Positions 7,613 through 14,420 of a stretch of DNA of 25,380 bases are shown here, piece by piece. A program made the translations under genes and the position numbers. Numbering within the stretch: the stretch's first letter is position 1; each line of letters starts with the position of its first letter. The stretch comes from an uncultured Bacillota bacterium (GTDB taxonomy: Bacteria > Bacillota > Clostridia > Tissierellales > Tepidimicrobiaceae): the NCBI GenBank assembly GCA_937967955.1, contig CALBUB010000076.1, forward strand, positions 1-25,380, written 5' to 3'. The notes under the pieces were generated by a model, which worked only from the letters and a program-made list of their open reading frames with translations, was not told the DNA's origin and did not search any database.

Positions 7613-8469
7613 TTATTAGCCCTCCTTTTTACCACTAGAAAGACACCATTTATGATAAGTATAAATATAAAGAGTACAGCAGCTGTGGCAATCAAAGCTT
7701 CCCTGTGTTGCTCTGCTGCATAGGCCATTTCGATTACTATATTAGTTGTTAAAGTTCTTACACCTTTAGTAAGTCCAGCTGGCATACGGGCTTGATTACC
7801 TGCTACTAATATTACAGCCATAGTTTCGCCAATGGCTCTACCTATAGCAAGTATAATGCTGGAAATTATACCCGATTTAGCAGCAGGAACTACAACAGAA
7901 AATATAGCCTTCTCATGGGTAGCTCCCAAGGCTATACTACCTTCGTAATAGCTATTAGGAACAGCCCTAATTGCGGCTTCAGACATGCTTATAACTGTAG
8001 GAAGTATCATTATTCCAAGTAGTAACGAAGCAGTTATTATATTCATTCCTGTTCCACCAAACATATCTCTTATAAAGGGAACTATAACCACCAGGGCAAA
8101 GAAACCGTATACTATTGAAGGAATACCTGCCATTAGATTTATTCCTGGCTTTAAGAATCTATATATTTTTTTGTCTGAAAACTTAGCAAGATATATAGCA
8201 GTTAACAAACCAATGGGAACACCAATGATAATGGCTCCCAAGGTTACATATACAGAACCAAGTATCATTGGCAATATCCCAAATGATGGGGGATAATCGC
8301 TAGGTTTCCATTCTGTTCCTAGGAGGAAGTTTTTAAAGCCATATTCTTTAATAAAGGGAATTCCTCCAGCAAATATGAATACACACATAAGCAGTATTGC
8401 TATAATAGACATTATGGCAGATGTTAAGAATACACCTTTAGCAAAGTTTTCTATAAATTTGTTTTTCAT
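7609..8469 (-). CDS. pstC: PstC phosphate ABC transporter permease
   Basis: 286 residues with about six membrane helices; the first is at about 13-35. The PstC pattern is clear: GIPSIVYGFFALVVIVPF in the second third, the coupling loop SIALGATHEKAIFSVVVPAA, then AIGRAIGETMAV. It pairs with PstA. The ATG at 8469 lies 14 bases after the pstS stop; the ribosome site is only a weak GGTGG. Length and hydropathy are normal for PstC. Confidence 0.95.
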   Translation of the reverse strand: MKNKFIENFAKGVFLTSAIMSIIAILLMCVFIFAGGIPFIKEYGFKNFLLGTEWKPSDYPPSFGILPMILGSVYVTLGAIIIGVPIGLLTAIYLAKFSDKKIYRFLKPGINLMAGIPSIVYGFFALVVIVPFIRDMFGGTGMNIITASLLLGIMILPTVISMSEAAIRAVPNSYYEGSIALGATHEKAIFSVVVPAAKSGIISSIILAIGRAIGETMAVILVAGNQARMPAGLTKGVRTLTTNIVIEMAYAAEQHREALIATAAVLFIFILIINGVFLVVKRRANN

Positions 8470-8483
8470 TTTTCACCACCACT

Positions 8484-9365
8484 TTATTCTATTACTCCAT
8501 TCCATTCAGTTATTTCACCAATATAGATATCTTTGATTTGTTCTAGTGTTAGATTTTCTATAGGATTATTCTTATTTACAATTACAGCTATACCATCCAT
8601 TGCAATAACTTGTGCAGTAAGTTCAGCTAGTTCAGATTCTTTAAGTTCTCTAGAAGCCATACCTATATCAGCAGTACCTTCTATAGCAGCTTGCATACCA
8701 GCTGATGAACCAGTAGATTGTATTTCTATTGAAACCTTTGGATGGATTTCTTTATAGGCTTCAGCTAACTGTTCCATAACAGGAGTTACCGATGTAGAAC
8801 CTGCAACTACTAAAGTTCCTTCCATTTCTTCTCCTTTTTCATAGCTGGTTAACTCATTGCTAACTTGTACATAACCTGTATCCACAACTATCTTTTGTCC
8901 TTCTTCACTTAAAATGAAGTTTATAAAATCTTGAGCAAGTAGGTTTAGTTCTCCCTTATAGGCTATGTTGAAAGGTCTAGCAATTTTATAGGAACCATTT
9001 TGTATATTTTCTGCTGTAGCTTCTACTCCATCAACTTTTACAGCTTTAACACTGTCATTTAGAGAACCTAAGGATATATATCCTATACTATATTCATCTC
9101 CTGCTACTGAAGTCATAACTGCATCTGTACTATTTTGTACTACTGCTTCAATGTAAGTCCTATCTTTTTCTTCTCCATCTGGACCTTTTTCAAGTATGCC
9201 TACTATTTCAGTGAAGGCTCCTCTAGTACCAGAACCATCTTCTCTTGTTATTACATTTATAGTTCTATCTGTATCGAAGGCTTCTCCCTTGTCACCACTA
9301 TTTGAACAGCCTACTATACTTATGGCTAATATTGTGATTAAAATGAAACTAAATATTTTTTTCAT
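8484..9365 (-). CDS. pstS: PstS phosphate-binding lipoprotein, circularly permuted
   Basis: 293 residues. A lipoprotein signal (1-20) ends in the lipobox SIVGC with Cys20 as lipid anchor. The mature chain then runs in reversed domain order. Residues 36-165 match the part that normally forms the C-terminal half (REDGSGTRGAF at 41-51, NSTDAV, IGYISLGSL, FILSEEGQKIV). Residues 183-293 match the normal N-terminal half (VAGSTSVTP at 187-195, STGSSAG at 217-223, IGMASREL, AMDGIAVIVNK, IYIGEITEW). The chain ends at about the point in the canonical sequence where its mature N-terminus begins, as expected for a circular permutation. All phosphate-contact motifs are present in one unbroken frame, so it should still be a working binding protein. 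It is the first gene of the pst-pho operon. Confidence 0.93.
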   Translation of the reverse strand: MKKIFSFILITILAISIVGCSNSGDKGEAFDTDRTINVITREDGSGTRGAFTEIVGILEKGPDGEEKDRTYIEAVVQNSTDAVMTSVAGDEYSIGYISLGSLNDSVKAVKVDGVEATAENIQNGSYKIARPFNIAYKGELNLLAQDFINFILSEEGQKIVVDTGYVQVSNELTSYEKGEEMEGTLVVAGSTSVTPVMEQLAEAYKEIHPKVSIEIQSTGSSAGMQAAIEGTADIGMASRELKESELAELTAQVIAMDGIAVIVNKNNPIENLTLEQIKDIYIGEITEWNGVIE

Positions 9366-9411
9366 AATGGAAAGACCACCTTTCTCATATTTTTTGTATT
9401 TTTCAATACCA

Positions 9412-9465
9412 GTTTAACCGGCCAATGTTAAATTTACTATGGGGCTAATGTTAAATCCATGTAAA
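9412..9465 (-). promoter_or_regulatory. candidate PhoP (Pho) boxes upstream of pstS
   Basis: Read on the minus strand, TTTACA (9465-9460) and TTAACA (9454-9449) are direct repeats 11 bases apart, the spacing of PhoP half-sites (TT-N-ACA separated by about 5 bases) known from Bacillus. Another TTAACA is at 9431-9426, about two further turns away, and a TTAAAC is at 9417-9412. They lie 47-100 bases before the pstS ATG, where PhoP would replace a weak -35. No convincing sigma-A -35 is present. PhoP itself is encoded in the operon. Confidence 0.5.
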
Positions 9466-9496
9466 ACTTTTAGAAAAGCATTTTGTAATTATTATG

Positions 9497-9525
9497 TTGC
9501 ATAATTAGAATAATAATGTTATAAT
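9497..9525 (+). promoter_or_regulatory. sigma-A type promoter of rpsF-ssb-rpsR
   Basis: TTGCAT (9497-9502), exactly 17 bases, then TATAAT (9520-9525). Transcription should start near 9532 and give a leader of about 60 bases. The promoter is divergent from pstS, with the two control regions side by side. Confidence 0.85.
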
Positions 9526-9530
9526 TCAAT

Positions 9531-9573
9531 GGATAAATCCTTGTTCTATTTTTAAAATAGAACCGCTAAGTCC
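9531..9573 (+). promoter_or_regulatory. putative S6:S18-binding leader of the rpsF operon
   Basis: A perfect inverted repeat, GTTCTATTTT (9543-9552) / AAAATAGAAC (9554-9563), is followed directly by CCG (9563-9565). A short outer CTT/AAG helix (9540-9542 / 9568-9570) leaves the CCG in a 3'-side bulge. A helix with a bulged CCG mimicking the 16S rRNA site of S6:S18 is the known autoregulatory leader of rpsF operons. The genes regulated, rpsF and rpsR, are both in this transcript. I propose this assignment from shape and position only. Confidence 0.5.
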
Positions 9574-9590
9574 AGAAGGAGGTGAAAAAC

Positions 9591-9875
9591 GTGAGAAAAT
9601 ATGAAGCAATGCTAATACTAGTACCCGACTTAGAAGAGGAAAAAAGAAATCAACTGTTGGACAGATTCAAAGGGATAATAGAAAAAGATGGTACTATAAC
9701 AAATGTTGACGAATGGGGAACTAGAAAGCTAGCATATGAAATCAGAGACTACAAAGAAGGCTATTACGTTGTGATGAATTTTGAGACTAACCCAGACGTA
9801 GTGAGTGAGTTAGACAGAGTAAGCAGAATTTCTGACGGGGTAATGAGACACATGATCATGAAGCTAGATAAATAG
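9591..9875 (+). CDS. rpsF: 30S ribosomal protein bS6
   Basis: 94 residues, the usual bS6 length. The N-terminal RKYEAMLILVPDL and the central DEWGTRKLAYEI and GYYVVMNFE are bS6 hallmarks. It binds the 16S rRNA central domain as a heterodimer with S18. The frame is open from a GTG at 9582, but that codon is part of the Shine-Dalgarno AGGAGGTG (9577-9584). The GTG at 9591, six bases later, gives the expected N-terminus. First gene of rpsF-ssb-rpsR. Confidence 0.96.
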   Translation: MRKYEAMLILVPDLEEEKRNQLLDRFKGIIEKDGTITNVDEWGTRKLAYEIRDYKEGYYVVMNFETNPDVVSELDRVSRISDGVMRHMIMKLDK

Positions 9876-9899
9876 TGTAGAATTTAAGGGGTGTTAAAT

Positions 9900-10349
9900 T
9901 TGAATGTTGTTGTACTAATTGGAAGGCTTACCAGAGACCCAGAGCTGAGATACACAGCAAGCACAGGTACCCCAGTAGCTACTTTCACTCTAGCAGTAGA
10001 TAAGGAGCTTTCTAGGGAAAAGAGGCAGGAAATGGAAGCTAAAGGTCAACCAACAGCTGATTTCATAAATGTGGTTGTCTGGGGAAAGCAAGCGGAAAAT
10101 TGTGCAAACTATCTACAAAAAGGGAAGCTTACTGCAGTTTATGGTAGACTTCAGTCTAGATCCTACGAAGATAGGCAAGGAGCTAGAAGGTACGTAACTG
10201 AAGTAGTAGCAGCAAGAGTTGAATTTTTAGAATGGGGAAGCAGAGATGATTCTGGCTTTGAACCTCAATTTGGCAGTGACGATTTAGCTTTCCCAGATAT
10301 AGATGGCTTTGAACCTGTAGATCCAGACGACACCAACATTCCATTCTAA
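9900..10349 (+). CDS. ssb: single-stranded DNA-binding protein SSB
   Basis: 149 residues. The OB fold occupies about 1-105 (NVVVLIGRLTRDPELRYT; FINVVVWGKQAENCANYLQKG; GRLQSRSYEDRQG). A short acidic linker leads to the conserved C-terminal tip DDTNIPF, which docks replication and repair partners. The protein coats ssDNA as a tetramer. The frame is open from a GTG at 9891, but that sits in the Shine-Dalgarno AAGGGGTG. The TTG at 9900, seven bases later, gives the standard start. Placed between rpsF and rpsR as in most Firmicutes. Confidence 0.96.
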   Translation: MNVVVLIGRLTRDPELRYTASTGTPVATFTLAVDKELSREKRQEMEAKGQPTADFINVVVWGKQAENCANYLQKGKLTAVYGRLQSRSYEDRQGARRYVTEVVAARVEFLEWGSRDDSGFEPQFGSDDLAFPDIDGFEPVDPDDTNIPF

Positions 10350-10365
10350 GAAGGAGGGTAGGAAG

Positions 10366-10590
10366 GTGCAAAGAAAGTTTAAATCTAAGAAAAAAGTTTG
10401 CAATTTCTGTGTAGACAATGTTGAATTGATAGATTACAAGGATATAAATAGCTTGAAAAAATATATAACTGAAAAAGGTAAGATACTTCCTAGAAGAATA
10501 ACCGGAAATTGCGCAAAACACCAAAGACAATTAACAAGGGCCATAAAACGTGCAAGACAAGTAGCCCTTTTACCATATACTACAGACTAA
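10366..10590 (+). CDS. rpsR: 30S ribosomal protein bS18 (zinc-ribbon, C+ form)
   Basis: 74 residues with GKILPRRITGNCAKHQRQL, which identifies bS18. CNFC (12-15) and the NCAKH motif supply the cysteines and histidine of the zinc-binding (C+) form; no C- paralog is in the window. It partners bS6 on 16S rRNA. The start is GTG at 10366, eight bases after AAGGAGGG (10351-10358). Last gene of the operon, followed at once by a terminator. Confidence 0.96.
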   Translation: MQRKFKSKKKVCNFCVDNVELIDYKDINSLKKYITEKGKILPRRITGNCAKHQRQLTRAIKRARQVALLPYTTD

Positions 10591-10616
10591 AAGAGAGGAA
10601 TAACCTCTCTTTTTTA
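10591..10616 (+). terminator. terminator of the rpsF operon
   Basis: An eight-base-pair stem, AAGAGAGG (10591-10598) / CCTCTCTT (10604-10611), with loop AATAA runs into a T tract. It starts right after the rpsR stop codon. Confidence 0.9.
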
Positions 10617-10617
10617 T

Positions 10618-10647
10618 TTGACATATAATAATATACTCCTGTATTAT
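10618..10647 (+). promoter_or_regulatory. promoter of the mazG-like to dnaB operon
   Basis: A consensus TTGACA (10618-10623), an 18-base spacer and TATTAT (10642-10647). The -35 box begins just past the T tract of the preceding terminator, so this is a clean operon boundary. Confidence 0.8.
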
Positions 10648-10680
10648 TTTAATAAGACTAAGTATATCAAGGGTGAAATT

Positions 10681-10998
10681 ATGGAAGAGAAAAAGGATAT
10701 GGATATAATAAAAAATGTAAGGGCCATTGAGTGGCTAAAAAGCGAATTGCTATCCTCTGTAGCTTACCTATATGAGGTTTTGGCTAAAGGGGAAGAGGAT
10801 ACTAAGGATAATATAAAGGATATAGTTTCTAATATAATATTGACCACCTTATTATTAAGTAGAAGATTAGGAATAAGCTATGAAGATGTGATTTTAAGCC
10901 TTGAGGACAAAATAAAGGTGAATATATTGGAAGAACATAAAATAGAAAAATGGTATGGGGATTTAACAGAACTGTTGGAATTTATAAGAACAAAGTAG
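10681..10998 (+). CDS. MazG-like family protein
   Basis: 105 residues, mostly helical. The core VRAIEWLKSELLSSVAYLYEVLAKG and the C-terminal EEHKIEKWYGDL match the small MazG-like family found next to yybS in Clostridia. Real MazG proteins hydrolyse nucleoside triphosphates through an EExxE...ExxD metal site. I do not see that complete motif here, so catalysis is uncertain. The frame extends upstream to 10618, but those codons overlap the promoter. The ATG at 10681 follows AAGGGTG and is preferred. Confidence 0.75.
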   Translation: MEEKKDMDIIKNVRAIEWLKSELLSSVAYLYEVLAKGEEDTKDNIKDIVSNIILTTLLLSRRLGISYEDVILSLEDKIKVNILEEHKIEKWYGDLTELLEFIRTK

Positions 10999-11012
10999 AT
11001 AGGGGTGGAAAA

Positions 11013-11957
11013 TTGAATTCAGAATTTAATAATAGAAATTTAGAAATATTTCTCACATTAATAGCCTCTACGGTACTTATCCTATTTGGCATGTATTATT
11101 TCCCATTCATCATTTTTTTATATCCTGTACTATTTATAATATTAGGTATAAGGCATGGTTTAAAATATTCAATAATAACTTTGCTAGCTTCTTCAGTTTT
11201 AATAGGATTGCTAATAGATATATTATCAGGTATACTAGTGTTTATAGCTTTTATGCCCTTAAGCCTTATATTAATAAATATGATTAGAAAGAGAAAAAAA
11301 CCTATAGAAACCTTGCTTTATTCCATCTTCACCTTTTTAGCATCACTACTAGTGATAATTACATTGGTTGATATAAATGGGGTTAGTATAATTGGACAAT
11401 TAAAGAGCAATATTACCCAAATTGTTAATAGCCAAATGGAATTGTTAAAGCAGCTAGATTTAACTAAGGAACAGTTATTAGAAATAGAGGGTTTACAAAA
11501 AGAATATCTTAGATTGGTTCTAGCCATGGTTCCTTCAGTGATTATGATACTTTCAATTGTGGTTTCCTATTTAAACTATCTATTGTCCACTTTGTTTTTA
11601 AGAAAGTTAGGACATGGGGTAGTATTTATTCCAAGGTTTTCAAACTTTAAATTGCCAAGAAATATATTTTTAGGTTTAGGTGTAATGTTTTTTACCACAT
11701 TTTTATTAAAAGGCTATGGCCTATTTAATTCTTTTGAGGTTATATTAAACCTTATTGTACTTACTCTTTTTATATTCTTCCTTCAAGGTGTAGCAGTTAT
11801 AGATTATAAGTTAAAACAGAAGAAAATAAAGACAGTCTGGAGGATATTTATATTGTTATTCCTACTAGACTTAATACCTTTGCTAGGTATTTCAGCTATT
11901 TTATTAGGACTATTTGATTCTATATTTGACTTTAGAAGGATTAGAAGTTCCAATTAA
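11013..11957 (+). CDS. YybS-like DUF2232 integral membrane protein
   Basis: 314 residues with about eight hydrophobic segments (near 14-30, 33-50, 54-92, 105-120, 170-190, 225-245, 250-275 and 280-302 of the protein). It fits DUF2232/YybS, an uncharacterised Firmicute membrane family usually encoded just before gdpP, as here. The fold resembles small-molecule transporter S components, but no substrate can be named. The start is TTG at 11013 after AGGGGTGG. An upstream in-frame ATG at 10950 would overlap the MazG-like gene and is unlikely. Confidence 0.82.
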   Translation: MNSEFNNRNLEIFLTLIASTVLILFGMYYFPFIIFLYPVLFIILGIRHGLKYSIITLLASSVLIGLLIDILSGILVFIAFMPLSLILINMIRKRKKPIETLLYSIFTFLASLLVIITLVDINGVSIIGQLKSNITQIVNSQMELLKQLDLTKEQLLEIEGLQKEYLRLVLAMVPSVIMILSIVVSYLNYLLSTLFLRKLGHGVVFIPRFSNFKLPRNIFLGLGVMFFTTFLLKGYGLFNSFEVILNLIVLTLFIFFLQGVAVIDYKLKQKKIKTVWRIFILLFLLDLIPLLGISAILLGLFDSIFDFRRIRSSN

Positions 11958-11977
11958 ATCCTATTGGGAGGATAAGT

Positions 11978-13978
11978 ATGAGAAATAAAAATATATTCAG
12001 TTTAAAAGATGGAAAAGTATACCTCATATTCATAGGGCTTCTCATAGCAATTATTGCCTACTATCAGCCTGTTTTAGCTGTGCTGTTAGCTTTAGCATTA
12101 ATCTATTTGGTATATCAATATGTGCTTACCATAAGGGATAGGGAAAGGGAATGGACAAAATATCTGGAAACTTTAACTGAAGAATTTGACTCTGTTACTA
12201 AACATGCTGTATTTAACATGCCCTTCCCTCTAGTAATGCTAAACTCAGATTATACCATATCCTGGTATAACACTAGATTTAATGATATGCTAGGGCAGGA
12301 GGATATATTAAACAAAAGGCTTGATACCCTTCTACCTAATATAGAAATAGAAAAGTTAGCTAAGGACAATAAAAAGGGCTATATACATGTAAAATGTAAG
12401 GATGAACATTATAAAGTTTATTACAATATAGTTGAAAATAAGAGATCCACAGGAAACAAAAAGGATACAATTATATTATATTGGGTTAGGGATACAGAGT
12501 ATGTTAAGTTATTTAAGGAGTATATAGATAAAAAGCTAGTGGTCTGCTTAGCCTATATAGACAATTATGACGAAGTTAGAAGCAATACTCCAGAGGCTAA
12601 TAGACCCCTAGTTTTTGCAGAAATAGATAATATAATAAATTCCTTTGCAGCCATGTATGATGGTTTTGTGAGAAAGTACGAAAATGATAAATATATTATA
12701 ATATTTGAAAATAAATATCTCAAGGAGATAGAGGATAAGAAATTTGATATACTAGACCGAATAAGGGAAATTGACAAAGGAAATACCATATCTGTAACTC
12801 TTAGTATGGGTATTGGTGCAAATGGCAAAAATCCTAATGAAAACCATGAATTTGCAAAGGCTGCCATTGATATTGCCCTTGGTAGGGGTGGAGACCAAGC
12901 AGTAGTAAAGGAAAATCATAATTTGAGATTTTACGGAGGCAAGACCCAGGCTGTAGAAAAGAGGAATAAAGTAAAAGCAAGGGTCATATCCCATGCTCTA
13001 ATGCAGCTAATAGACCAATCAGAAGAAGTATTTGTAATGGGCCATAAAAATGCAGACATGGATTCTTTTGGTGCTTCTATAGGAATAGTAAGTGCAGCTA
13101 AAATGAGGGGTAAAAAAGCATATATAGTCCTTAAAGATATAACACCTGCCATTAAAAATATATATAATAGGCTTTTAAAGGAAGAACCTGACTACTTGAA
13201 TTATATTATATTACCAGAGGAAGCAGAAGAAATGATTGATGACTCTTCCCTTATAGTTGTGGTAGACAATCATAAACCTAGCTTTACTGAAGCACCTGGG
13301 CTTTTAGAATTGACTAATAAAGTGGTAATAATAGATCACCATAGAAGAGGTGCTGAATTTATAAAGGATCCAGTTTTAATCTATTTGGAACCTTATGCTT
13401 CCTCTACTTGTGAATTAGTTACGGAGATATTATATTACATGGAGGATAAATTACAGCTATCTCCCTTTGAAGCAGATGCTCTTCTTGCAGGAATAACGGT
13501 GGATACTAAGAATTTTACCTTCCAAACGGGAGTTAGAACCTTTGAAGCAGCTTCCATATTGAGAAGGGCTGGAGCTGACACATCAAGCGTAAAGCAGCTA
13601 TTTAAAGATGATTATGATGTGTTTATTAAAAAGGCTGAAGTTATACAAAACTCAAAAATACTTTACAATAAGATTGCCATTGGAAGGCTAGAGGCTGATA
13701 GTGATGATTCTGTGCTAATTGCAGCCCAATGTGCCAATGATCTATTGAATATAAGTGGAATAGAAGCTTCCTTTGTATTGACTTTTTCCCATGGGAAAAT
13801 TCACATAAGTGGTAGATCCTTAGGCAATATTTCAGTCCAGTTAATATTAGAAAAATTAGGTGGGGGAGGCCATCTAACTAGTGCAGGAACCCAAATAGAA
13901 GATAAAAGTATGGAAGAAGCGGAAAAAATGCTCATAGATGCAATAGATGATTACTTAAAGGAAGGTGAGAAAAAATGA
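11978..13978 (+). CDS. gdpP: GdpP (YybT) cyclic-di-AMP phosphodiesterase
   Basis: 666 residues, the usual GdpP length. Two membrane helices (about 14-30 and 32-50). A PAS-like domain (about 75-155) starts with FNMPFPLVMLNSD. A degenerate GGDEF domain (about 185-310) has no GGDEF motif, only the relic VRKYENDKYIIIFEN. A DHH phosphoesterase domain has GHKNADMDSFGA (H356, D360, D362), D430, DHH (453-455) and D509. The DHHA1 domain ends in GGGGH (628-632). It hydrolyses c-di-AMP to pApA, tuning potassium/osmotic balance and cell-wall homeostasis. Its stop overlaps the rplI start (ATGA), and the gdpP-rplI-dnaB order is conserved in Firmicutes. Confidence 0.96.
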   Translation: MRNKNIFSLKDGKVYLIFIGLLIAIIAYYQPVLAVLLALALIYLVYQYVLTIRDREREWTKYLETLTEEFDSVTKHAVFNMPFPLVMLNSDYTISWYNTRFNDMLGQEDILNKRLDTLLPNIEIEKLAKDNKKGYIHVKCKDEHYKVYYNIVENKRSTGNKKDTIILYWVRDTEYVKLFKEYIDKKLVVCLAYIDNYDEVRSNTPEANRPLVFAEIDNIINSFAAMYDGFVRKYENDKYIIIFENKYLKEIEDKKFDILDRIREIDKGNTISVTLSMGIGANGKNPNENHEFAKAAIDIALGRGGDQAVVKENHNLRFYGGKTQAVEKRNKVKARVISHALMQLIDQSEEVFVMGHKNADMDSFGASIGIVSAAKMRGKKAYIVLKDITPAIKNIYNRLLKEEPDYLNYIILPEEAEEMIDDSSLIVVVDNHKPSFTEAPGLLELTNKVVIIDHHRRGAEFIKDPVLIYLEPYASSTCELVTEILYYMEDKLQLSPFEADALLAGITVDTKNFTFQTGVRTFEAASILRRAGADTSSVKQLFKDDYDVFIKKAEVIQNSKILYNKIAIGRLEADSDDSVLIAAQCANDLLNISGIEASFVLTFSHGKIHISGRSLGNISVQLILEKLGGGGHLTSAGTQIEDKSMEEAEKMLIDAIDDYLKEGEKK

Positions 13979-14418
13979 AAGTAATTTTACTAAAGGATGT
14001 AAAAGGATTAGGTAAAGCAGGTGAATTAGTTAATGCTAAGGATGGCTATGCTAGAAACTTTTTAATTCCTAGGAAATTAGCTGTGGAAGCAACTGAGGCT
14101 AATTTAAAGAAATGGGAAGAGGAAATGGCAGAAAAAAGGAAGAAAGAACAGGCAGAATATGAAAAGGCAATGGAGTTGAAGAAAAAAATTGAAAGTATAT
14201 CTGTAAATATAAAAAGTAAAGCTGGAGAAGGTGGAAGGCTATTTGGCTCCATAACTTCCAAAGATATTGCCCAAGCCTTGAAAAAGCAGCATAAAATAGA
14301 TGTGGACAGAAAGAAGATTGAAATGGACAATAACATAAAGACTTTAGGCACTACTGATGTAAAAATTAGAGTATATCCAGAAGTTACTGCTACTTTAAAA
14401 GTTAATGTAGTAGAATAG
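13975..14418 (+). CDS. rplI: 50S ribosomal protein bL9
   Basis: 147 residues. The N-terminal domain carries the bL9 signature (KVILLKDVKGLGKAGELV, then KDGYARNFLIPRKLA). A long charged helix (about 40-75) and the C-terminal rRNA-binding domain (GRLFGSITSKDIA) follow. The ATG shares four bases with the gdpP stop (ATGA), so translation is coupled. Normal length. Confidence 0.96.
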   Translation: MKVILLKDVKGLGKAGELVNAKDGYARNFLIPRKLAVEATEANLKKWEEEMAEKRKKEQAEYEKAMELKKKIESISVNIKSKAGEGGRLFGSITSKDIAQALKKQHKIDVDRKKIEMDNNIKTLGTTDVKIRVYPEVTATLKVNVVE

Positions 14419-14420
14419 GG

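Noticed and set aside
8484..9365. Reading the odd PstS as two fused partial genes or a frameshifted copy
   Set aside because: The frame is continuous, both halves are complete and present once, and the new ends fit a simple circular permutation better.
9582..9590. rpsF starting at the GTG at 9582
   Set aside because: That GTG is part of the Shine-Dalgarno; the GTG at 9591 has ideal spacing and gives the standard bS6 N-terminus.
10618..10680. An N-terminal extension of the MazG-like protein
   Set aside because: These codons overlap the consensus promoter; the ATG at 10681 has its own ribosome site.
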